Of a DNA stretch of 64,000 nt, positions 28,451 to 37,541 are shown one piece after another. The notes beneath the pieces were generated by a model. That model ran no database searches. It worked only from the letters and a program-made list of their open reading frames with translations, and was not told where the DNA came from. This stretch comes from Terrirhizobium terrae (GTDB taxonomy: Bacteria > Pseudomonadota > Alphaproteobacteria > Rhizobiales > Rhizobiaceae): positions 248,001 through 312,000 of the forward strand of contig NZ_CP104991.1 of NCBI RefSeq assembly GCF_030323265.1, read 5' to 3'. The stretch's first letter is position 1. Every line of letters begins with the position of its first letter. The translations under genes and the position numbers were made by a program.

Positions 28451-29761
28451 ATGAGCAGGATGCTTGGAGAGCTGCGCGATCACTATGGTGATCAGATCCT
28501 GATCCGCACGGGCAAAGCCATGCGCCCGACACCCTTCGCGGAGGATTTGCGGCTAAGATTGCGAGCATGGGCCAACGAAGCGGACATGCTTCTCGATCGC
28601 CCCCTTGAGCCCCCGCAACCAGTGATCGCTAGCCATGAAGGAAAGGATTGGCGCCGGGCATCGCTGCTGCCACGCGCACCGCTTTCAGTGACCAAGGACG
28701 AACCGCTCACAGCCGCGCCGACGCCCATCGGGATTGCCCATAAACTGGCTGCGATCGGCGACAATGCCGAGCCGCATCGGCGTCTTGCCCGCCATATCGC
28801 GCATGTCGCGCCAGGCCCCGGCCACGGCCGTCCGCTGACCGAGGAAGAAGCAGAGGATGCCTTCGGCATTCTACTGCGCGGCGAAGCTGATCCACTACAA
28901 GTCGGCGCTTTCCTCATCGCCATCCAGCATCGTAGTGCATCGGTGGCCGAATTAGCCGGCTTCGTCGCAGCGATCCGCTGGCATGTTTCCATAGCACTGC
29001 CGGCCTCTCTGCAGCCTGAACTCGACTGGCCTGCCTATCTTTCACCGAAATGGCGCGAGCCGCCATGGTTCATCCATGCCGCACGCCTTGTGGCCATGGC
29101 TGGGCACCGCATTCTCATACATGGTCATTTTGGCCAAGGCGCGGAGAGCGGCAAGCTGGAAGCTGCGGCGGAGGATGCCGGCATTCCAGTTTGCTTGATA
29201 GCGGATGACCTGAGCGATGCCTACACTCGGCACAACATCGCCTTCATGCCGCTCGGCGCGCTCTCACCGCAGGTACAAGCCCTGCTGGAACTCTATCCGC
29301 TGTTCGAGATGAGAACAGCGCTGAAAAACGCCGTCAACCTGATCAATCCGCTGGCGGCGCCGGTGACCGTCCTTGGCGCGGCGCAGGGCTCCCGCCGGGA
29401 TCTCTATCGCAACGTCGCCGGCCTGTTGAAGATGCGTGAGCTTGCCGTGGTCGGCACCAACCGCGACTTTGCCCAGGTGCCGGCTGGCCGGCAGACAAAG
29501 CTGATGCGCCTCGTTGCCGGCTGTGAGCTAGACACTCACCTGCCTGCCCGCCGGCTCGAAATGAGCCCTGCGCCGACGTTGATGACCCAGCGTGAGTACT
29601 GGAACGCCTTATGGTCAGGCGCTGTTAGAGACCAGGAGGCGGAAGATGTTGTCCTGCATACCGCAGCGGCTGCTCTGCTCGCCCTCGCCCGCGACGCGGC
29701 AATGCCGTTCGACGACGCTTTGGAACAGGCGCGTCAACTGTGGCTGCAGCGCCGCCGCTGA
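28451..29761 (+). CDS. LysR helix-turn-helix remnant fused in frame to TrpD-like glycosyltransferase
   Basis: The first 50 or so residues (SRMLGELRDHYGDQILIRTG, MRPTPFAEDLRLRLRAW) are a LysR DNA-binding region lacking its first helices, which can be read upstream to about 28400. From about residue 90 on the protein is an anthranilate-phosphoribosyltransferase-like (TrpD2/YbiB-type) protein: LTEEEAEDAFGILLRGEADP, FIHAARLVAMAGHRILIHGH, FEMRTALKNAVNLINPLAAP. The linker LEPPQPVIASHEGKDWRRAS contains no start codon or binding site that would suggest a separate gene. A natural fusion or a scar are both possible. The catalytic role of this TrpD-like group is not established to my knowledge. Confidence 0.7.
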   Translation: MSRMLGELRDHYGDQILIRTGKAMRPTPFAEDLRLRLRAWANEADMLLDRPLEPPQPVIASHEGKDWRRASLLPRAPLSVTKDEPLTAAPTPIGIAHKLAAIGDNAEPHRRLARHIAHVAPGPGHGRPLTEEEAEDAFGILLRGEADPLQVGAFLIAIQHRSASVAELAGFVAAIRWHVSIALPASLQPELDWPAYLSPKWREPPWFIHAARLVAMAGHRILIHGHFGQGAESGKLEAAAEDAGIPVCLIADDLSDAYTRHNIAFMPLGALSPQVQALLELYPLFEMRTALKNAVNLINPLAAPVTVLGAAQGSRRDLYRNVAGLLKMRELAVVGTNRDFAQVPAGRQTKLMRLVAGCELDTHLPARRLEMSPAPTLMTQREYWNALWSGAVRDQEAEDVVLHTAAAALLALARDAAMPFDDALEQARQLWLQRRR

Positions 29762-29778
29762 AGCCACACTGCTTCTTT

Positions 29779-29811
29779 AAAAAGGCCGCCACATGACCGT
29801 GGCGGCCTTTT
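29779..29811. terminator. Bidirectional intrinsic terminator
   Basis: AAAAAGGCCGCCAC and GTGGCGGCCTTTT form a 12-bp stem with a six-base loop and T/A tracts on both sides. It lies between the convergent TrpD-like gene (stop 29761) and the TonB receptor gene (stop 29836) and serves both. Confidence 0.88.
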
Positions 29812-29835
29812 CGGCTATCGGCGCCGGATCTCCGA

Positions 29836-31875
29836 TCAGAATTTTCCGGTCATCGATACGACGAAGGTCCGGCCGTTTTCCTTGAAGTTGGACTCGGCAT
29901 TCGGCTGAGAGTCGAAGACGTTGTTCACCCCTGCCCTGAAGGTGAAGTTCTCATTGAAGTCGTATTTCGTCGACAGGCCGACGGTCGAATAGGGACTGAC
30001 ATTCTGCGCAGTCAACGTTTCCGGCTCCTGCACGTAGTCGACCTGCTTGCCGTACCAGTCGAGTGACGCGGTAAAGCTCAGATCTTCCCTCGCCTGCCAG
30101 GTGATTTCCGAATGCAGGGCATATTCGGGATCTGCCGAAAGCGGCATGCCCGTTTCGAGGTTCTTCGATTCGATCAAATAGGTGAACGAGTTCGTCCAGC
30201 TCAGCGTCTCGTGCAGCGGTACGGTCAGACCGCCCTCGATGCCCTGGCTACGGGCGCGATCGACATTGATCTGCTGCACATATTTGCGACCATCCGGCAG
30301 GATCAGCGAGGCGACGCGCGCTGAGGTGATCTTGTCCTTGATGTCATTGTAGAAGTAGGTGAGGCTACCTTGCCATGCGCCGTCGTCAAAGTAGAAGCCG
30401 GCTTCGTAGCTATCGCTGGTTTCCGGCTGCAGATCGGGATTGCCGACCATTTCGCAGGGACCGCCGACGGCACCGCATCCGCGTCCGCGCGAGGTCGTGA
30501 CCCAATTGGGATCGAGTTGGCGCAGGTTCGGAGCCTTGAATGCCTGCGCCCAGCCCGCCTTGAAGGTCAGCGCGTCGGTCACGTCATAACCGAGATAGGC
30601 CCGTGGGCTGAAATGCGACCCGAACTTCTCGTGATAGTCATAACGCAGACCGGCCGTCAGCCGCAAACGATCGGTGAACTCGATCTGGTCCTCGCCGAAT
30701 ACCGCGCCGGTGAATACATCAGCCGACGGGGAACCGGACCTGCCGGTCACGGAATTTTCTCGCCCGAGATTGGCGGGATCATCCAGCTTTTCGTAGCGCA
30801 GCTCGCTGCCGACAATAATGTTGTGGGTCCAGAAATATTCGAACGGATTGAAGGTAAACTTGTTGTCCAAAAGGGTTTTGTAGGATGTGATATCGACATC
30901 CGAGACGCGGTTGCGGTTGGTCGCTTCCTCGTAGGACAGGACGGTGTTGGACCTCCCAAGGTCGAATTCGCCCTCGTGGGAGAGCGAAAGGGTTTTGCGT
31001 GTGATCTCGGTTTCGCTTTCGTCGACTTCCCCATCCGCCAGATAGGGTTCATAGCGCTCGCGCCCGTAACCGGCTTCGAGATCGAACGTTTGGTCGTCAC
31101 TCGGCGTGAACGTCAGCTTCCCATTGATGTTGATATCCTCGGAGCCGTCCGGAACCTGAAGCTCGCTCCCATCGCCGGGCTCGTCGTTGTCCTTCTTGCT
31201 CCAGCTGTCATATGCGGAGAAGCTTAGCGTGTCCTGGATCACAGGCCCGCTTAAGTATCCACTCAGACGGCGCGTGATGCCGGTTTCATCACTATCTGGA
31301 AGCAGGATCTCGCTCGTTATGGAGCCCGTCCAGCGATCGCTGTTTTTCTTGGTGATGATATTGACGACGCCGCCGAGTGCGTCAGAGCCGTAGAGCGTGG
31401 ACATCGGGCCGCGAACGACCTCAATACGCTCGATCGCCTCCAGCGGCACCCAGTCAAGGTCACCGTTATAGTGGCGCAGCGTGGTGGCAGCTGCGTTGAC
31501 GCGCTTGCCGTCAATCAGGATCAGCGTATAGCCCTTGCCGAGGCCGCGCATGCTGATGCCGCGTGTCCCGTCGCTTCCGAAGCCGACATTAACGCCGGGC
31601 ACGGTTCGGATCGCTTCCGAAACATCGGCGATTGCCTTCTTCTTCAGTTGGTCTTCGGAGAGGACCGAGATGCTTGCTGGGGCCGTGCGAATGTCCTGCT
31701 CATAGCCGCCGGCCGTGATGACGATTGCCTCCAACGTGGTAGCATCTTCCGCTTCGGAGATTTCCTGCGCGGTAGCGGCAGAGGTGAAAACGGTGCTGAT
31801 CAGCAAGGCATTCAGCAGTCGGCTTCGGACGCTCGAAGCCAACGGGTCCGGGTGTTCTTCATAATTGCCCCTCAA
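29836..31875 (-). CDS. TonB-dependent outer-membrane siderophore receptor
   Basis: 679 residues. A signal peptide (LLNALLISTVFTSAATAQ) precedes a TonB box-like start and plug domain (IRTAPASISVLSEDQLKKK, RGISMRGLGKGYTLILIDGK, VVRGPMSTLYGSDALGG). The rest is a 22-strand beta barrel with alternating residues, closing with VSMTGKF and its terminal Phe. It resembles FepA/CirA/BfrA-type catecholate receptors. It lies beside the siderophore importer and probably brings the same ferric complex across the outer membrane. Upstream of it, 31876-32148 holds its promoter; I could not identify a RirA or Fur/Irr box with certainty. Confidence 0.9.
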   Translation of the reverse strand: MRGNYEEHPDPLASSVRSRLLNALLISTVFTSAATAQEISEAEDATTLEAIVITAGGYEQDIRTAPASISVLSEDQLKKKAIADVSEAIRTVPGVNVGFGSDGTRGISMRGLGKGYTLILIDGKRVNAAATTLRHYNGDLDWVPLEAIERIEVVRGPMSTLYGSDALGGVVNIITKKNSDRWTGSITSEILLPDSDETGITRRLSGYLSGPVIQDTLSFSAYDSWSKKDNDEPGDGSELQVPDGSEDININGKLTFTPSDDQTFDLEAGYGRERYEPYLADGEVDESETEITRKTLSLSHEGEFDLGRSNTVLSYEEATNRNRVSDVDITSYKTLLDNKFTFNPFEYFWTHNIIVGSELRYEKLDDPANLGRENSVTGRSGSPSADVFTGAVFGEDQIEFTDRLRLTAGLRYDYHEKFGSHFSPRAYLGYDVTDALTFKAGWAQAFKAPNLRQLDPNWVTTSRGRGCGAVGGPCEMVGNPDLQPETSDSYEAGFYFDDGAWQGSLTYFYNDIKDKITSARVASLILPDGRKYVQQINVDRARSQGIEGGLTVPLHETLSWTNSFTYLIESKNLETGMPLSADPEYALHSEITWQAREDLSFTASLDWYGKQVDYVQEPETLTAQNVSPYSTVGLSTKYDFNENFTFRAGVNNVFDSQPNAESNFKENGRTFVVSMTGKF

Positions 31876-32148
31876 ACATGAATACTCCGGTCCACTTATT
31901 GTGGCAGGTTGAAGAGGGTCAATCGCTCTGATTTGGAATCGCTCTAAATTGCGGATTTCAGTAATTTTGAAAGTTTCTGGGCAGCGGCGCTGATATCCAA
32001 TAAGAAGCCGCCGAAGGCAAACGGAGTTCTAAGGTGTTGAACGGATGTAAACCTACAACCTGCTATTCGGACTTCATCCGGCGGATTGCCGCAGTGAAGC
32101 TCAAACGAGCCGGGAGACGTGCGCTGCAACGGGGAAGTTGCGGCGCTA

Positions 32149-32181
32149 TTTGTTTGGTGGTAATAATTACTACCAAACAAA
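32149..32181 (+). promoter_or_regulatory. parDE operator, 33-bp palindrome
   Basis: TTTGTTTGGTNGTAAT-N-ATTACNACCAAACAAA is a 33-bp dyad with only three non-pairing positions, 12 bases before the ParD start. Such a site bound by the ribbon-helix-helix ParD would repress the operon. Confidence 0.75.
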
Positions 32182-32193
32182 GTGGAGGCATCT

Positions 32194-32475
32194 ATGCCCA
32201 ATGTTGAAAAAGTCAGCGTCTCGATGACCCCGCAACACGCAGAGCTGTTGCGCGATGCCGTTAATAGCGGCGCGTATGCCAGCGGGAGCGAAGTTGTACG
32301 CGAAGCCATGCGTGACTGGTCAGCCAAGTGGATGCAGAAGCGCGACGATATCGCTAAGCTACGTGCGATGTGGGAAGAAGGCAAAGCGAGCGGACCTGCC
32401 GTCGAAGTGGATTTTGATGCAGTGTTTGAGGAAGCTCGGCAGGAAGTAAAGTCTCCCGCTCCTCATGCCCGCTAA
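32194..32475 (+). CDS. parD: Type II antitoxin, ParD family
   Basis: 93 residues. An N-terminal ribbon-helix-helix (VEKVSVSMTPQHAELLRDAV, GSEVVREAMRDW) is followed by an acidic tail (VDFDAVFEEARQEV) that would wrap around ParE. ATG 32194 follows GTGGAGG; an in-frame ATG at 32182 lies inside the operator. It overlaps parE by 11 bases. Confidence 0.92.
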   Translation: MPNVEKVSVSMTPQHAELLRDAVNSGAYASGSEVVREAMRDWSAKWMQKRDDIAKLRAMWEEGKASGPAVEVDFDAVFEEARQEVKSPAPHAR

Positions 32476-32776
32476 GCTACTCTGGACGCCGAAGGCGCGT
32501 GCCGACATTAAGAAAATTTACGTTGAGATAATTCGCGAACAGCCTCTCAGCGCGGAGCGATACTTTGCCAATTTTCGTAGCAAGGCAGAAATGCTCATCG
32601 CGCATCCGCGTTTGGGCGAGCGTCACCCGGAGGTATTCCGTACCGCTCGGATATTGGTCGAAGCGCCCTATGTCATACTTTACGAGACAAGGCCCGACTC
32701 CGACGACGGCCCTGTTCATGCAGTTGAGATCGTGCGAGTAGTGGACGGTCGGCGCGACCTGTCCGCTCTGTTTTGA
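32465..32776 (+). CDS. parE: Type II toxin, ParE/RelE superfamily
   Basis: 103 residues with LLWTPKARADIKKIYVEI, PRLGERHPEVFR and YVILYETR, characteristic of ParE toxins, which usually poison DNA gyrase. The ATG overlaps the end of parD, giving coupled synthesis. About 300 bases after its stop (32777-33075) hold no recognisable gene. Confidence 0.9.
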   Translation: MPAKLLWTPKARADIKKIYVEIIREQPLSAERYFANFRSKAEMLIAHPRLGERHPEVFRTARILVEAPYVILYETRPDSDDGPVHAVEIVRVVDGRRDLSALF

Positions 32777-33075
32777 GAGCCAAAGGGCTGCGATTAAGCT
32801 GTAAGCAAGGTCACGCGGTCTTGAACCATAATGGACCGCGACTAGGCTGTAGATCCGCTAAGGTACTAAAAACAAACCTACTCACATCAGCGTGATTTAG
32901 ATGCAAAAACTGAGTTTCGGATCTCGGCTTAGAATACGGTTGAGTCTTATAAACGTCTCAGAGCCGTTCCCGACGTCGGATCTAAGGAGCCGCTAAATAG
33001 TGTAAGGTGTCGCGCGGAAGCGGTGAATGGCACGGTCGGGCTGTGATCTGAAATGTTGCCGCTGGAGAGACATGA

Positions 33076-34316
33076 TCAGAAGAACAGCAGCGAAGCGATG
33101 AGCGCAGGCGTCATCACCACGGCGCCGACCTTGATAAACGCCCAGGCAGTTATGTCGATCCCTTCCCGACGAAGAGCGCTGAGCCACAATATTGTCGCAA
33201 GCGAGCCCGTAATCGACAGGTTGGGGCCAAGATCGACCCCGATTAGAACGGCCCCTGCCATCGCGTCGTTGGCTTGAGAGGCATGGACAACACTGCCGGC
33301 AACAAGTCCAGCCGGCAGATTGTTGACGAGGTTTGAAGCGAGCGCAACGACTGCTCCCGCAACCACCGTCCCTGATGCCGGATATCCCAACGCGACACTG
33401 GATAAAAGTGATGCGAGCCACTCGACCAGACCGAACTTCTCAAGTGCCTCGACAATCACGAACAGCCCGGCGACAAGCGGCAGAATGCTCCAGGAAATAT
33501 CTCGCAGAAGCATTTGCGGCCCTTTACGTTCAAGCAGAAGGACCAGAGCTGTAGACAGGAGACCCGCGGCGAAGGTCGGCAGCTCGAGATCCCAACCAAG
33601 CACGGAGGATCCGATCATGACGATCGCAACCGCCACCAAAGCAATCCCAGTCAGGCGTGCGCCGGCCCCGAGGGCAATGGGCTCAGCGCTTACGAGAGTG
33701 TCGGCGGCAAGCGCCGAGCGCTGAGTCCAGTAGAGGGCGACAAAGGTCACCACAATCGCCGCGGTAGAAGGAAGAGCAAACATCGACAGCCAGCGTGTGA
33801 GTGGCGGCATGGTGCCGTTGCTGAAGATGACGAGATTTGCCGGATTGGAGATCGGCAGAACGAAACTGGCTGCGTTGGCGATGAAGGCGCAAATCAGAAG
33901 ATAGGGCAGAGGGTCTTTGACCTTTGCGGCCCGGCAAGCCGCGTATACAGCGGGCGTCAATACGACGGCGGTCGCATCGTTGGACAGGAAGACGGTGGTC
34001 ACGAAACCGACGGCATAGATCAGGACGAACAGGCGCCTCGGCGACCCGCGGGCGTGGGAGGTTGCGACGGACGCGAGCCAATCGAACAGCCCTTGCTGAC
34101 GAGCAAGCTCCGACAGCATCATCATGCCGATGAGGAAGAGATAGACGTCGAACCCCTGGCAACACCGGACCACGCGTCGGAGTAGCCTATCGAGCCGACG
34201 GAAAGCAGAAGCAGCGCGCCACCGACTGCCCAGATTGCCTCCGGCCACCGATAGGGCCGCGTTACGACGCAGAGCACTGTTAGCGCCAAAATTCCCCAGG
34301 TCAGGATCATGATCAT
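33076..34316 (-). CDS. ArsB-family arsenical pump membrane protein, one-base frameshift
   Basis: A polytopic membrane protein of about 413 residues with ArsB/NhaD features: FDVYLFLIGMMMLSELARQ, FLSNDATAVVLTPAVYAA, ISNPANLVIF, VIVEALEKFGLVEWLA, LASNLVNNLPAGLVAGS. The start MIMILTWGILALTVL at 34316 follows CGGAGCAA; it loses the frame at the C run 34153-34156, where one more base gives VARGFDVYLF. It would expel arsenite or antimonite. No arsR or arsC is seen. An MFS exporter lies directly upstream on the same strand. Confidence 0.82.
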
Positions 34317-34373
34317 TTGCTCCGCGTCTCAGTAATGCGGCTGGTTGACTAGGACCACCGAGGGGGTGAGGGC

Positions 34374-35596
34374 TCAGTTACCGTCCTTCGCCGGCGGAGC
34401 AATGCTTTTATGGGCGGCAGCAAATGCTGCAAGAGCCAAGATTGCAACACCGCCATGCACCCAGTAGGCTAGACCATACCCCCGATATTCGTCAGCCATC
34501 CGGCGGCGACATTGCTGAGCGACGCCCCGACACCCTGAACCGTCATCACCGCGGCAAGCCCGACATTGAAGCGACCCGTTCCGGACAGGATACGCTCGGC
34601 CGCGATCGGCGTAGCGATGCCGATCAGCCCTGCGCCGACGCCGTCGAGGATCTGAACGGGATAGATGGACGCGAAGCCAGTGAACAATCCAGCAATCAAC
34701 CCACGTACCGGCAGGGCCATCAGGGCGATCACGAAGACTGTGGCAAGTCCGAAGCGCCGGATCAGCAGGGGCGCCGCCAGCGCCATGGCAATCATCGACA
34801 CCTGAGAAATGCCGGTGATAATAGCCGTCGTCCTGAACGGCGTGCCGAGCTGGATTGAGAAGTCCTGGGCAATCAGCCGGCTCATCGGAGCATTGCCGAA
34901 GTGGAAGATCATCAGCGTCACAGCCAGGAGGATAAGTCCTTTGCTGCCAGCGAGGACCGAAAACCCCGATGGTCCCGCTAAGCCGTCATCATGCCCGAGC
35001 CCGCGCGCCACCTTATGGTCGATCTCATCAGGATCGATCGCCGCGACGGCGGCAATCGCTGCTACCGCGGTCACGATCATCAGCCCAATGATCCCATTGA
35101 TGCCGAAGGCCATGGTCACAAAATAGATGCCTGCAAGAGAGAAGACGTTGCCGACATGGTTCCAGAACTCGTTTCGCGAAACCTGACGGGAGAACGCTTT
35201 CTCGCCGACGAGCCCAAGCGTCAGGCCCATCAGTGCGGGCCCGACGATCGCTCCGACTACGGCGGTCGCGGACTGTCCGCCGAATACCGACCAGTTGTTT
35301 GGCGTAAACAACGTCCAAAGCGCCGCCCCGGTAACGAGCACGACCGGGATGACGATCAAAGCGCGCTTGTGACGCGATGAATCGATCCAGGCGCCGAACA
35401 GGGGCGTCGCGATCATCCCGAGCACGCCACCGATCGTCGCCAGCATTCCAAGGGTCATCGGAGACCATCCGCGGGTGGCAAGAAAGCCATCGAGAAATGG
35501 CCCCAACCCGTCGCGCGCGTCTGCAAGAAAGAAATTCAAAACGGCGAGCGCGACAAGCGAGCGGCCGGCAAGGTGGGGATATCGAGAGCGCTGCAT
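34374..35596 (-). CDS. MFS transporter, one-base frameshift near end
   Basis: Major-facilitator permease of about 407 residues, with FFLADARDGLGPFLDGFLAT in the first helix, GMIATPLFGAWIDSSRHKR as the loop 2-3 motif and twelve predicted helices. The last helix is out of frame after the five-base run at 34479-34483; one correction gives GGYGLAYWVHGGVAILALAA and a stop at 34374. ATG 35596 follows GGAGG. The substrate is unknown; proximity to ArsB suggests export of a toxic compound. Confidence 0.82.
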
Positions 35597-35707
35597 GCCG
35601 GCCTCCGAAAGGAAGGATATGTGTGGAATTACGCGATGGCCGCCGTAAACGACGGATCGGAGGGACGGGTTCCAAGCCCCGGCCCACCCCGACATCAATT
35701 GACCTGA

Positions 35708-36187
35708 TTAAGGTTTGGGGTGCTTCAGCATCTCGAGCGGCCCGCGATGTGGGGGCTTGCCTGCAGGTCCGAGCGCCTCGGTGCGTCCATCCTCATGAAC
35801 GAGGTAGCTGCCACGCAGGAATCGGTCATCGAAGCGGCCCTGTACGGTGACCATTTCGCTTGAAGCGACAAGTTTACCGCCCTCGCCCTCCGCCCCGGTC
35901 TCGATAGCGCGCGGCCGGTGTCGTCCTGCACAATGGACTTGTTGCCGAAGATCTCGGCAACCTTGCCTTTAATCGTGACCAGGCTGTCATCCGCTATCGT
36001 GGAGATCGCGACTGGCGTCATAGGCGCCATCTCGACGCTCGGTTTCACCAGCTTCGTGGCGCCGGCGCCACCGGCCAGGCCGACGATGAGCGCGAGCGCC
36101 GCCAGTCCAAATGCAGCGGCATGTTTGCGCCCACGCTTGGGACGATGGCGCCGATGCGGTTCGGTCGGATCAACGGTGGCGAAAGCT
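35708..36187 (-). CDS. Membrane-anchored OB-fold protein (YgiW/BOF-like), frameshifted, 5' end lost
   Basis: After a basic region (HRRHRPKRGRKHAAAF) and one membrane helix (GLAALALIVGLAGGAGA) comes a periplasmic OB-fold-like domain: DDSLVTIKGKVAEIFGNKSI, VQDDTGRALIETGAEGE, VTVQGRFDDRFLRGSYLVHE. The frame shifts near 35903-35908, one base missing between RAL and IETG. No start codon was found; upstream sequence turns into the antisense of the MBL-fold pseudogene at about 36187. YgiW/YdeI-type proteins are linked to stress tolerance; the function here is unknown. Confidence 0.6.
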
Positions 36188-36684
36188 TTTAGATAGCCTT
36201 CGCCAAGTTGGAGTGAAAGCTTCGGACGTGACCGACATTCTGATCACGCACATCCATACCGACCACACAGGAGGACTCGTAGAGGGTGGAAAGCCGGTAT
36301 TCGCTAACGCTGTGGTGCATGTGGGTGAACCGGATCTCGTTTTTTCTCAATCCTGCAAACGCCCTTAAGACCGGGTATGCGGAGAAATAATTCGATGAAG
36401 CAAGAGAGACAATCCGTCTCTACCGGGCATTGGGGAAAGTGAAGTCGTTCCGCGATGGTGATTAGGTGTTGCCTGGTGTCTCGGCGTCTATTCATCCCGG
36501 GCACACCCCGGGCAGCGCATTTTTCACCGTCACTAGCCAAGACCAGTCGATCACTTTCATCGGTGATATGATCCATGTCGCAGCGCCCCACCTTCCCTTT
36601 CCTGGTATCGGCCGAATACGCGCGGAAGGAGATCGTGCTTTCTCTTGGCATCCGCTCGAAAACCGCAACCGCGCCGGCCGGTAG
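36188..36684 (+). pseudogene. MBL-fold metallo-hydrolase remnant
   Basis: Pieces of a metallo-beta-lactamase-fold hydrolase in order: KLLDSLRQVGVKASDVTDI, the zinc motif LITHIHTDHTGG, then after a frame change and in-frame stops LPGVSASIHPGHTPGSAFF, ITFIGDMIHVAA, directly followed by PHLPFPGIGRIRAEGDRAF. In intact relatives I recall about 45 residues between the last two pieces, so an internal deletion is likely. The 5' end is also missing. This is a true pseudogene. Confidence 0.75.
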
Positions 36685-36859
36685 GCATTACCGATCGCGA
36701 ACCCGTACGTGCGAACAGAGAAATCACCCCTCGGCTCCTTAGCTAGGGAAACCACATCACCATCTCTTTCGCTCTGCGCGGATAGACTTTGGACAAGCAC
36801 AAGCGACAGATAGATGACTGAACTGGGGGCGTCTTCCCTCCTTCTCCCACATGTGTCCA

Positions 36860-37480
36860 CTATCTCTGGAGCGGAAGGCGCTCTCCCGCGCGCACTGCTG
36901 CCTGCAGCCGATTACCCAATGGAGCCAGCGGGCAAACATAGCGAGACGAATAGGCGCATGACGGAAAGTAAGAGAAATTAAAATCCAGCGTGAGCGATCC
37001 GTCAGGCTGGACGTTTCCAAGATCCGCCCCCTTGATCGTATCAAGAAGATATCGGCCCCCACCATAAGTCTCTGTACCCGAGGTAGCATCGGTAAAGGGT
37101 AAGAAAACGCCACCGCCGTAACCCTCTATCCAATAGAGGGTTAGTTCGCCTCCCAAACGCGTATCAAGTCCCTCAGTGCGAGCGAACGCTCTAATCGACA
37201 CCTCTCCGTCCGCACCGGTTGCGATGGTGAGACGTTCAGGCTTCGCTGAAGCCAGCCGTGTCGCGATACGAAGTGCAGGATCATATGCAAAGGTTGTCGG
37301 CCCTGCATAGACTTCGCGATCCTCCAGTTCGATGGGTGACTGAGGATGGGTCCGAAACAGCGTAGTACGTGTATCGCACCATACCTGCCACGCCGCGCTT
37401 GCGTCCGCATTAGAACGCACTTCGTGATAAAGATCGGCAATCTTCTGACGCCATTGCCATAGTTGCTCAGCTTCACTCAT
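36860..37480 (-). CDS. DUF1684 domain protein
   Basis: 206 residues. Recognised by the conserved series HPQSPIELEDRE, TYGGGRYLLDTIKGADLG, LTLDFNFSYFPSCAYSSRYVC and PLAPLGNRLQAAVRAGER. The family function is unknown; many members lie near catabolic genes. ATG 37480 is chosen over 37498. It is the last gene of the minus-strand run that starts with the osmoprotectant-type binding protein, 61 bases after the ammonia-lyase homologue. Confidence 0.85.
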   Translation of the reverse strand: MSEAEQLWQWRQKIADLYHEVRSNADASAAWQVWCDTRTTLFRTHPQSPIELEDREVYAGPTTFAYDPALRIATRLASAKPERLTIATGADGEVSIRAFARTEGLDTRLGGELTLYWIEGYGGGVFLPFTDATSGTETYGGGRYLLDTIKGADLGNVQPDGSLTLDFNFSYFPSCAYSSRYVCPLAPLGNRLQAAVRAGERLPLQR

Positions 37481-37541
37481 TCCACTTTCTTCCTTCAAAA
37501 GTTAGTTTTACGGTCAACTCGGATAGCCGTCTCTGCGGCGT

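Noticed and set aside
31876..32148. Iron-regulatory box (RirA or Irr type) before the TonB receptor
   Set aside because: No sequence matched a known motif well enough to call by eye.
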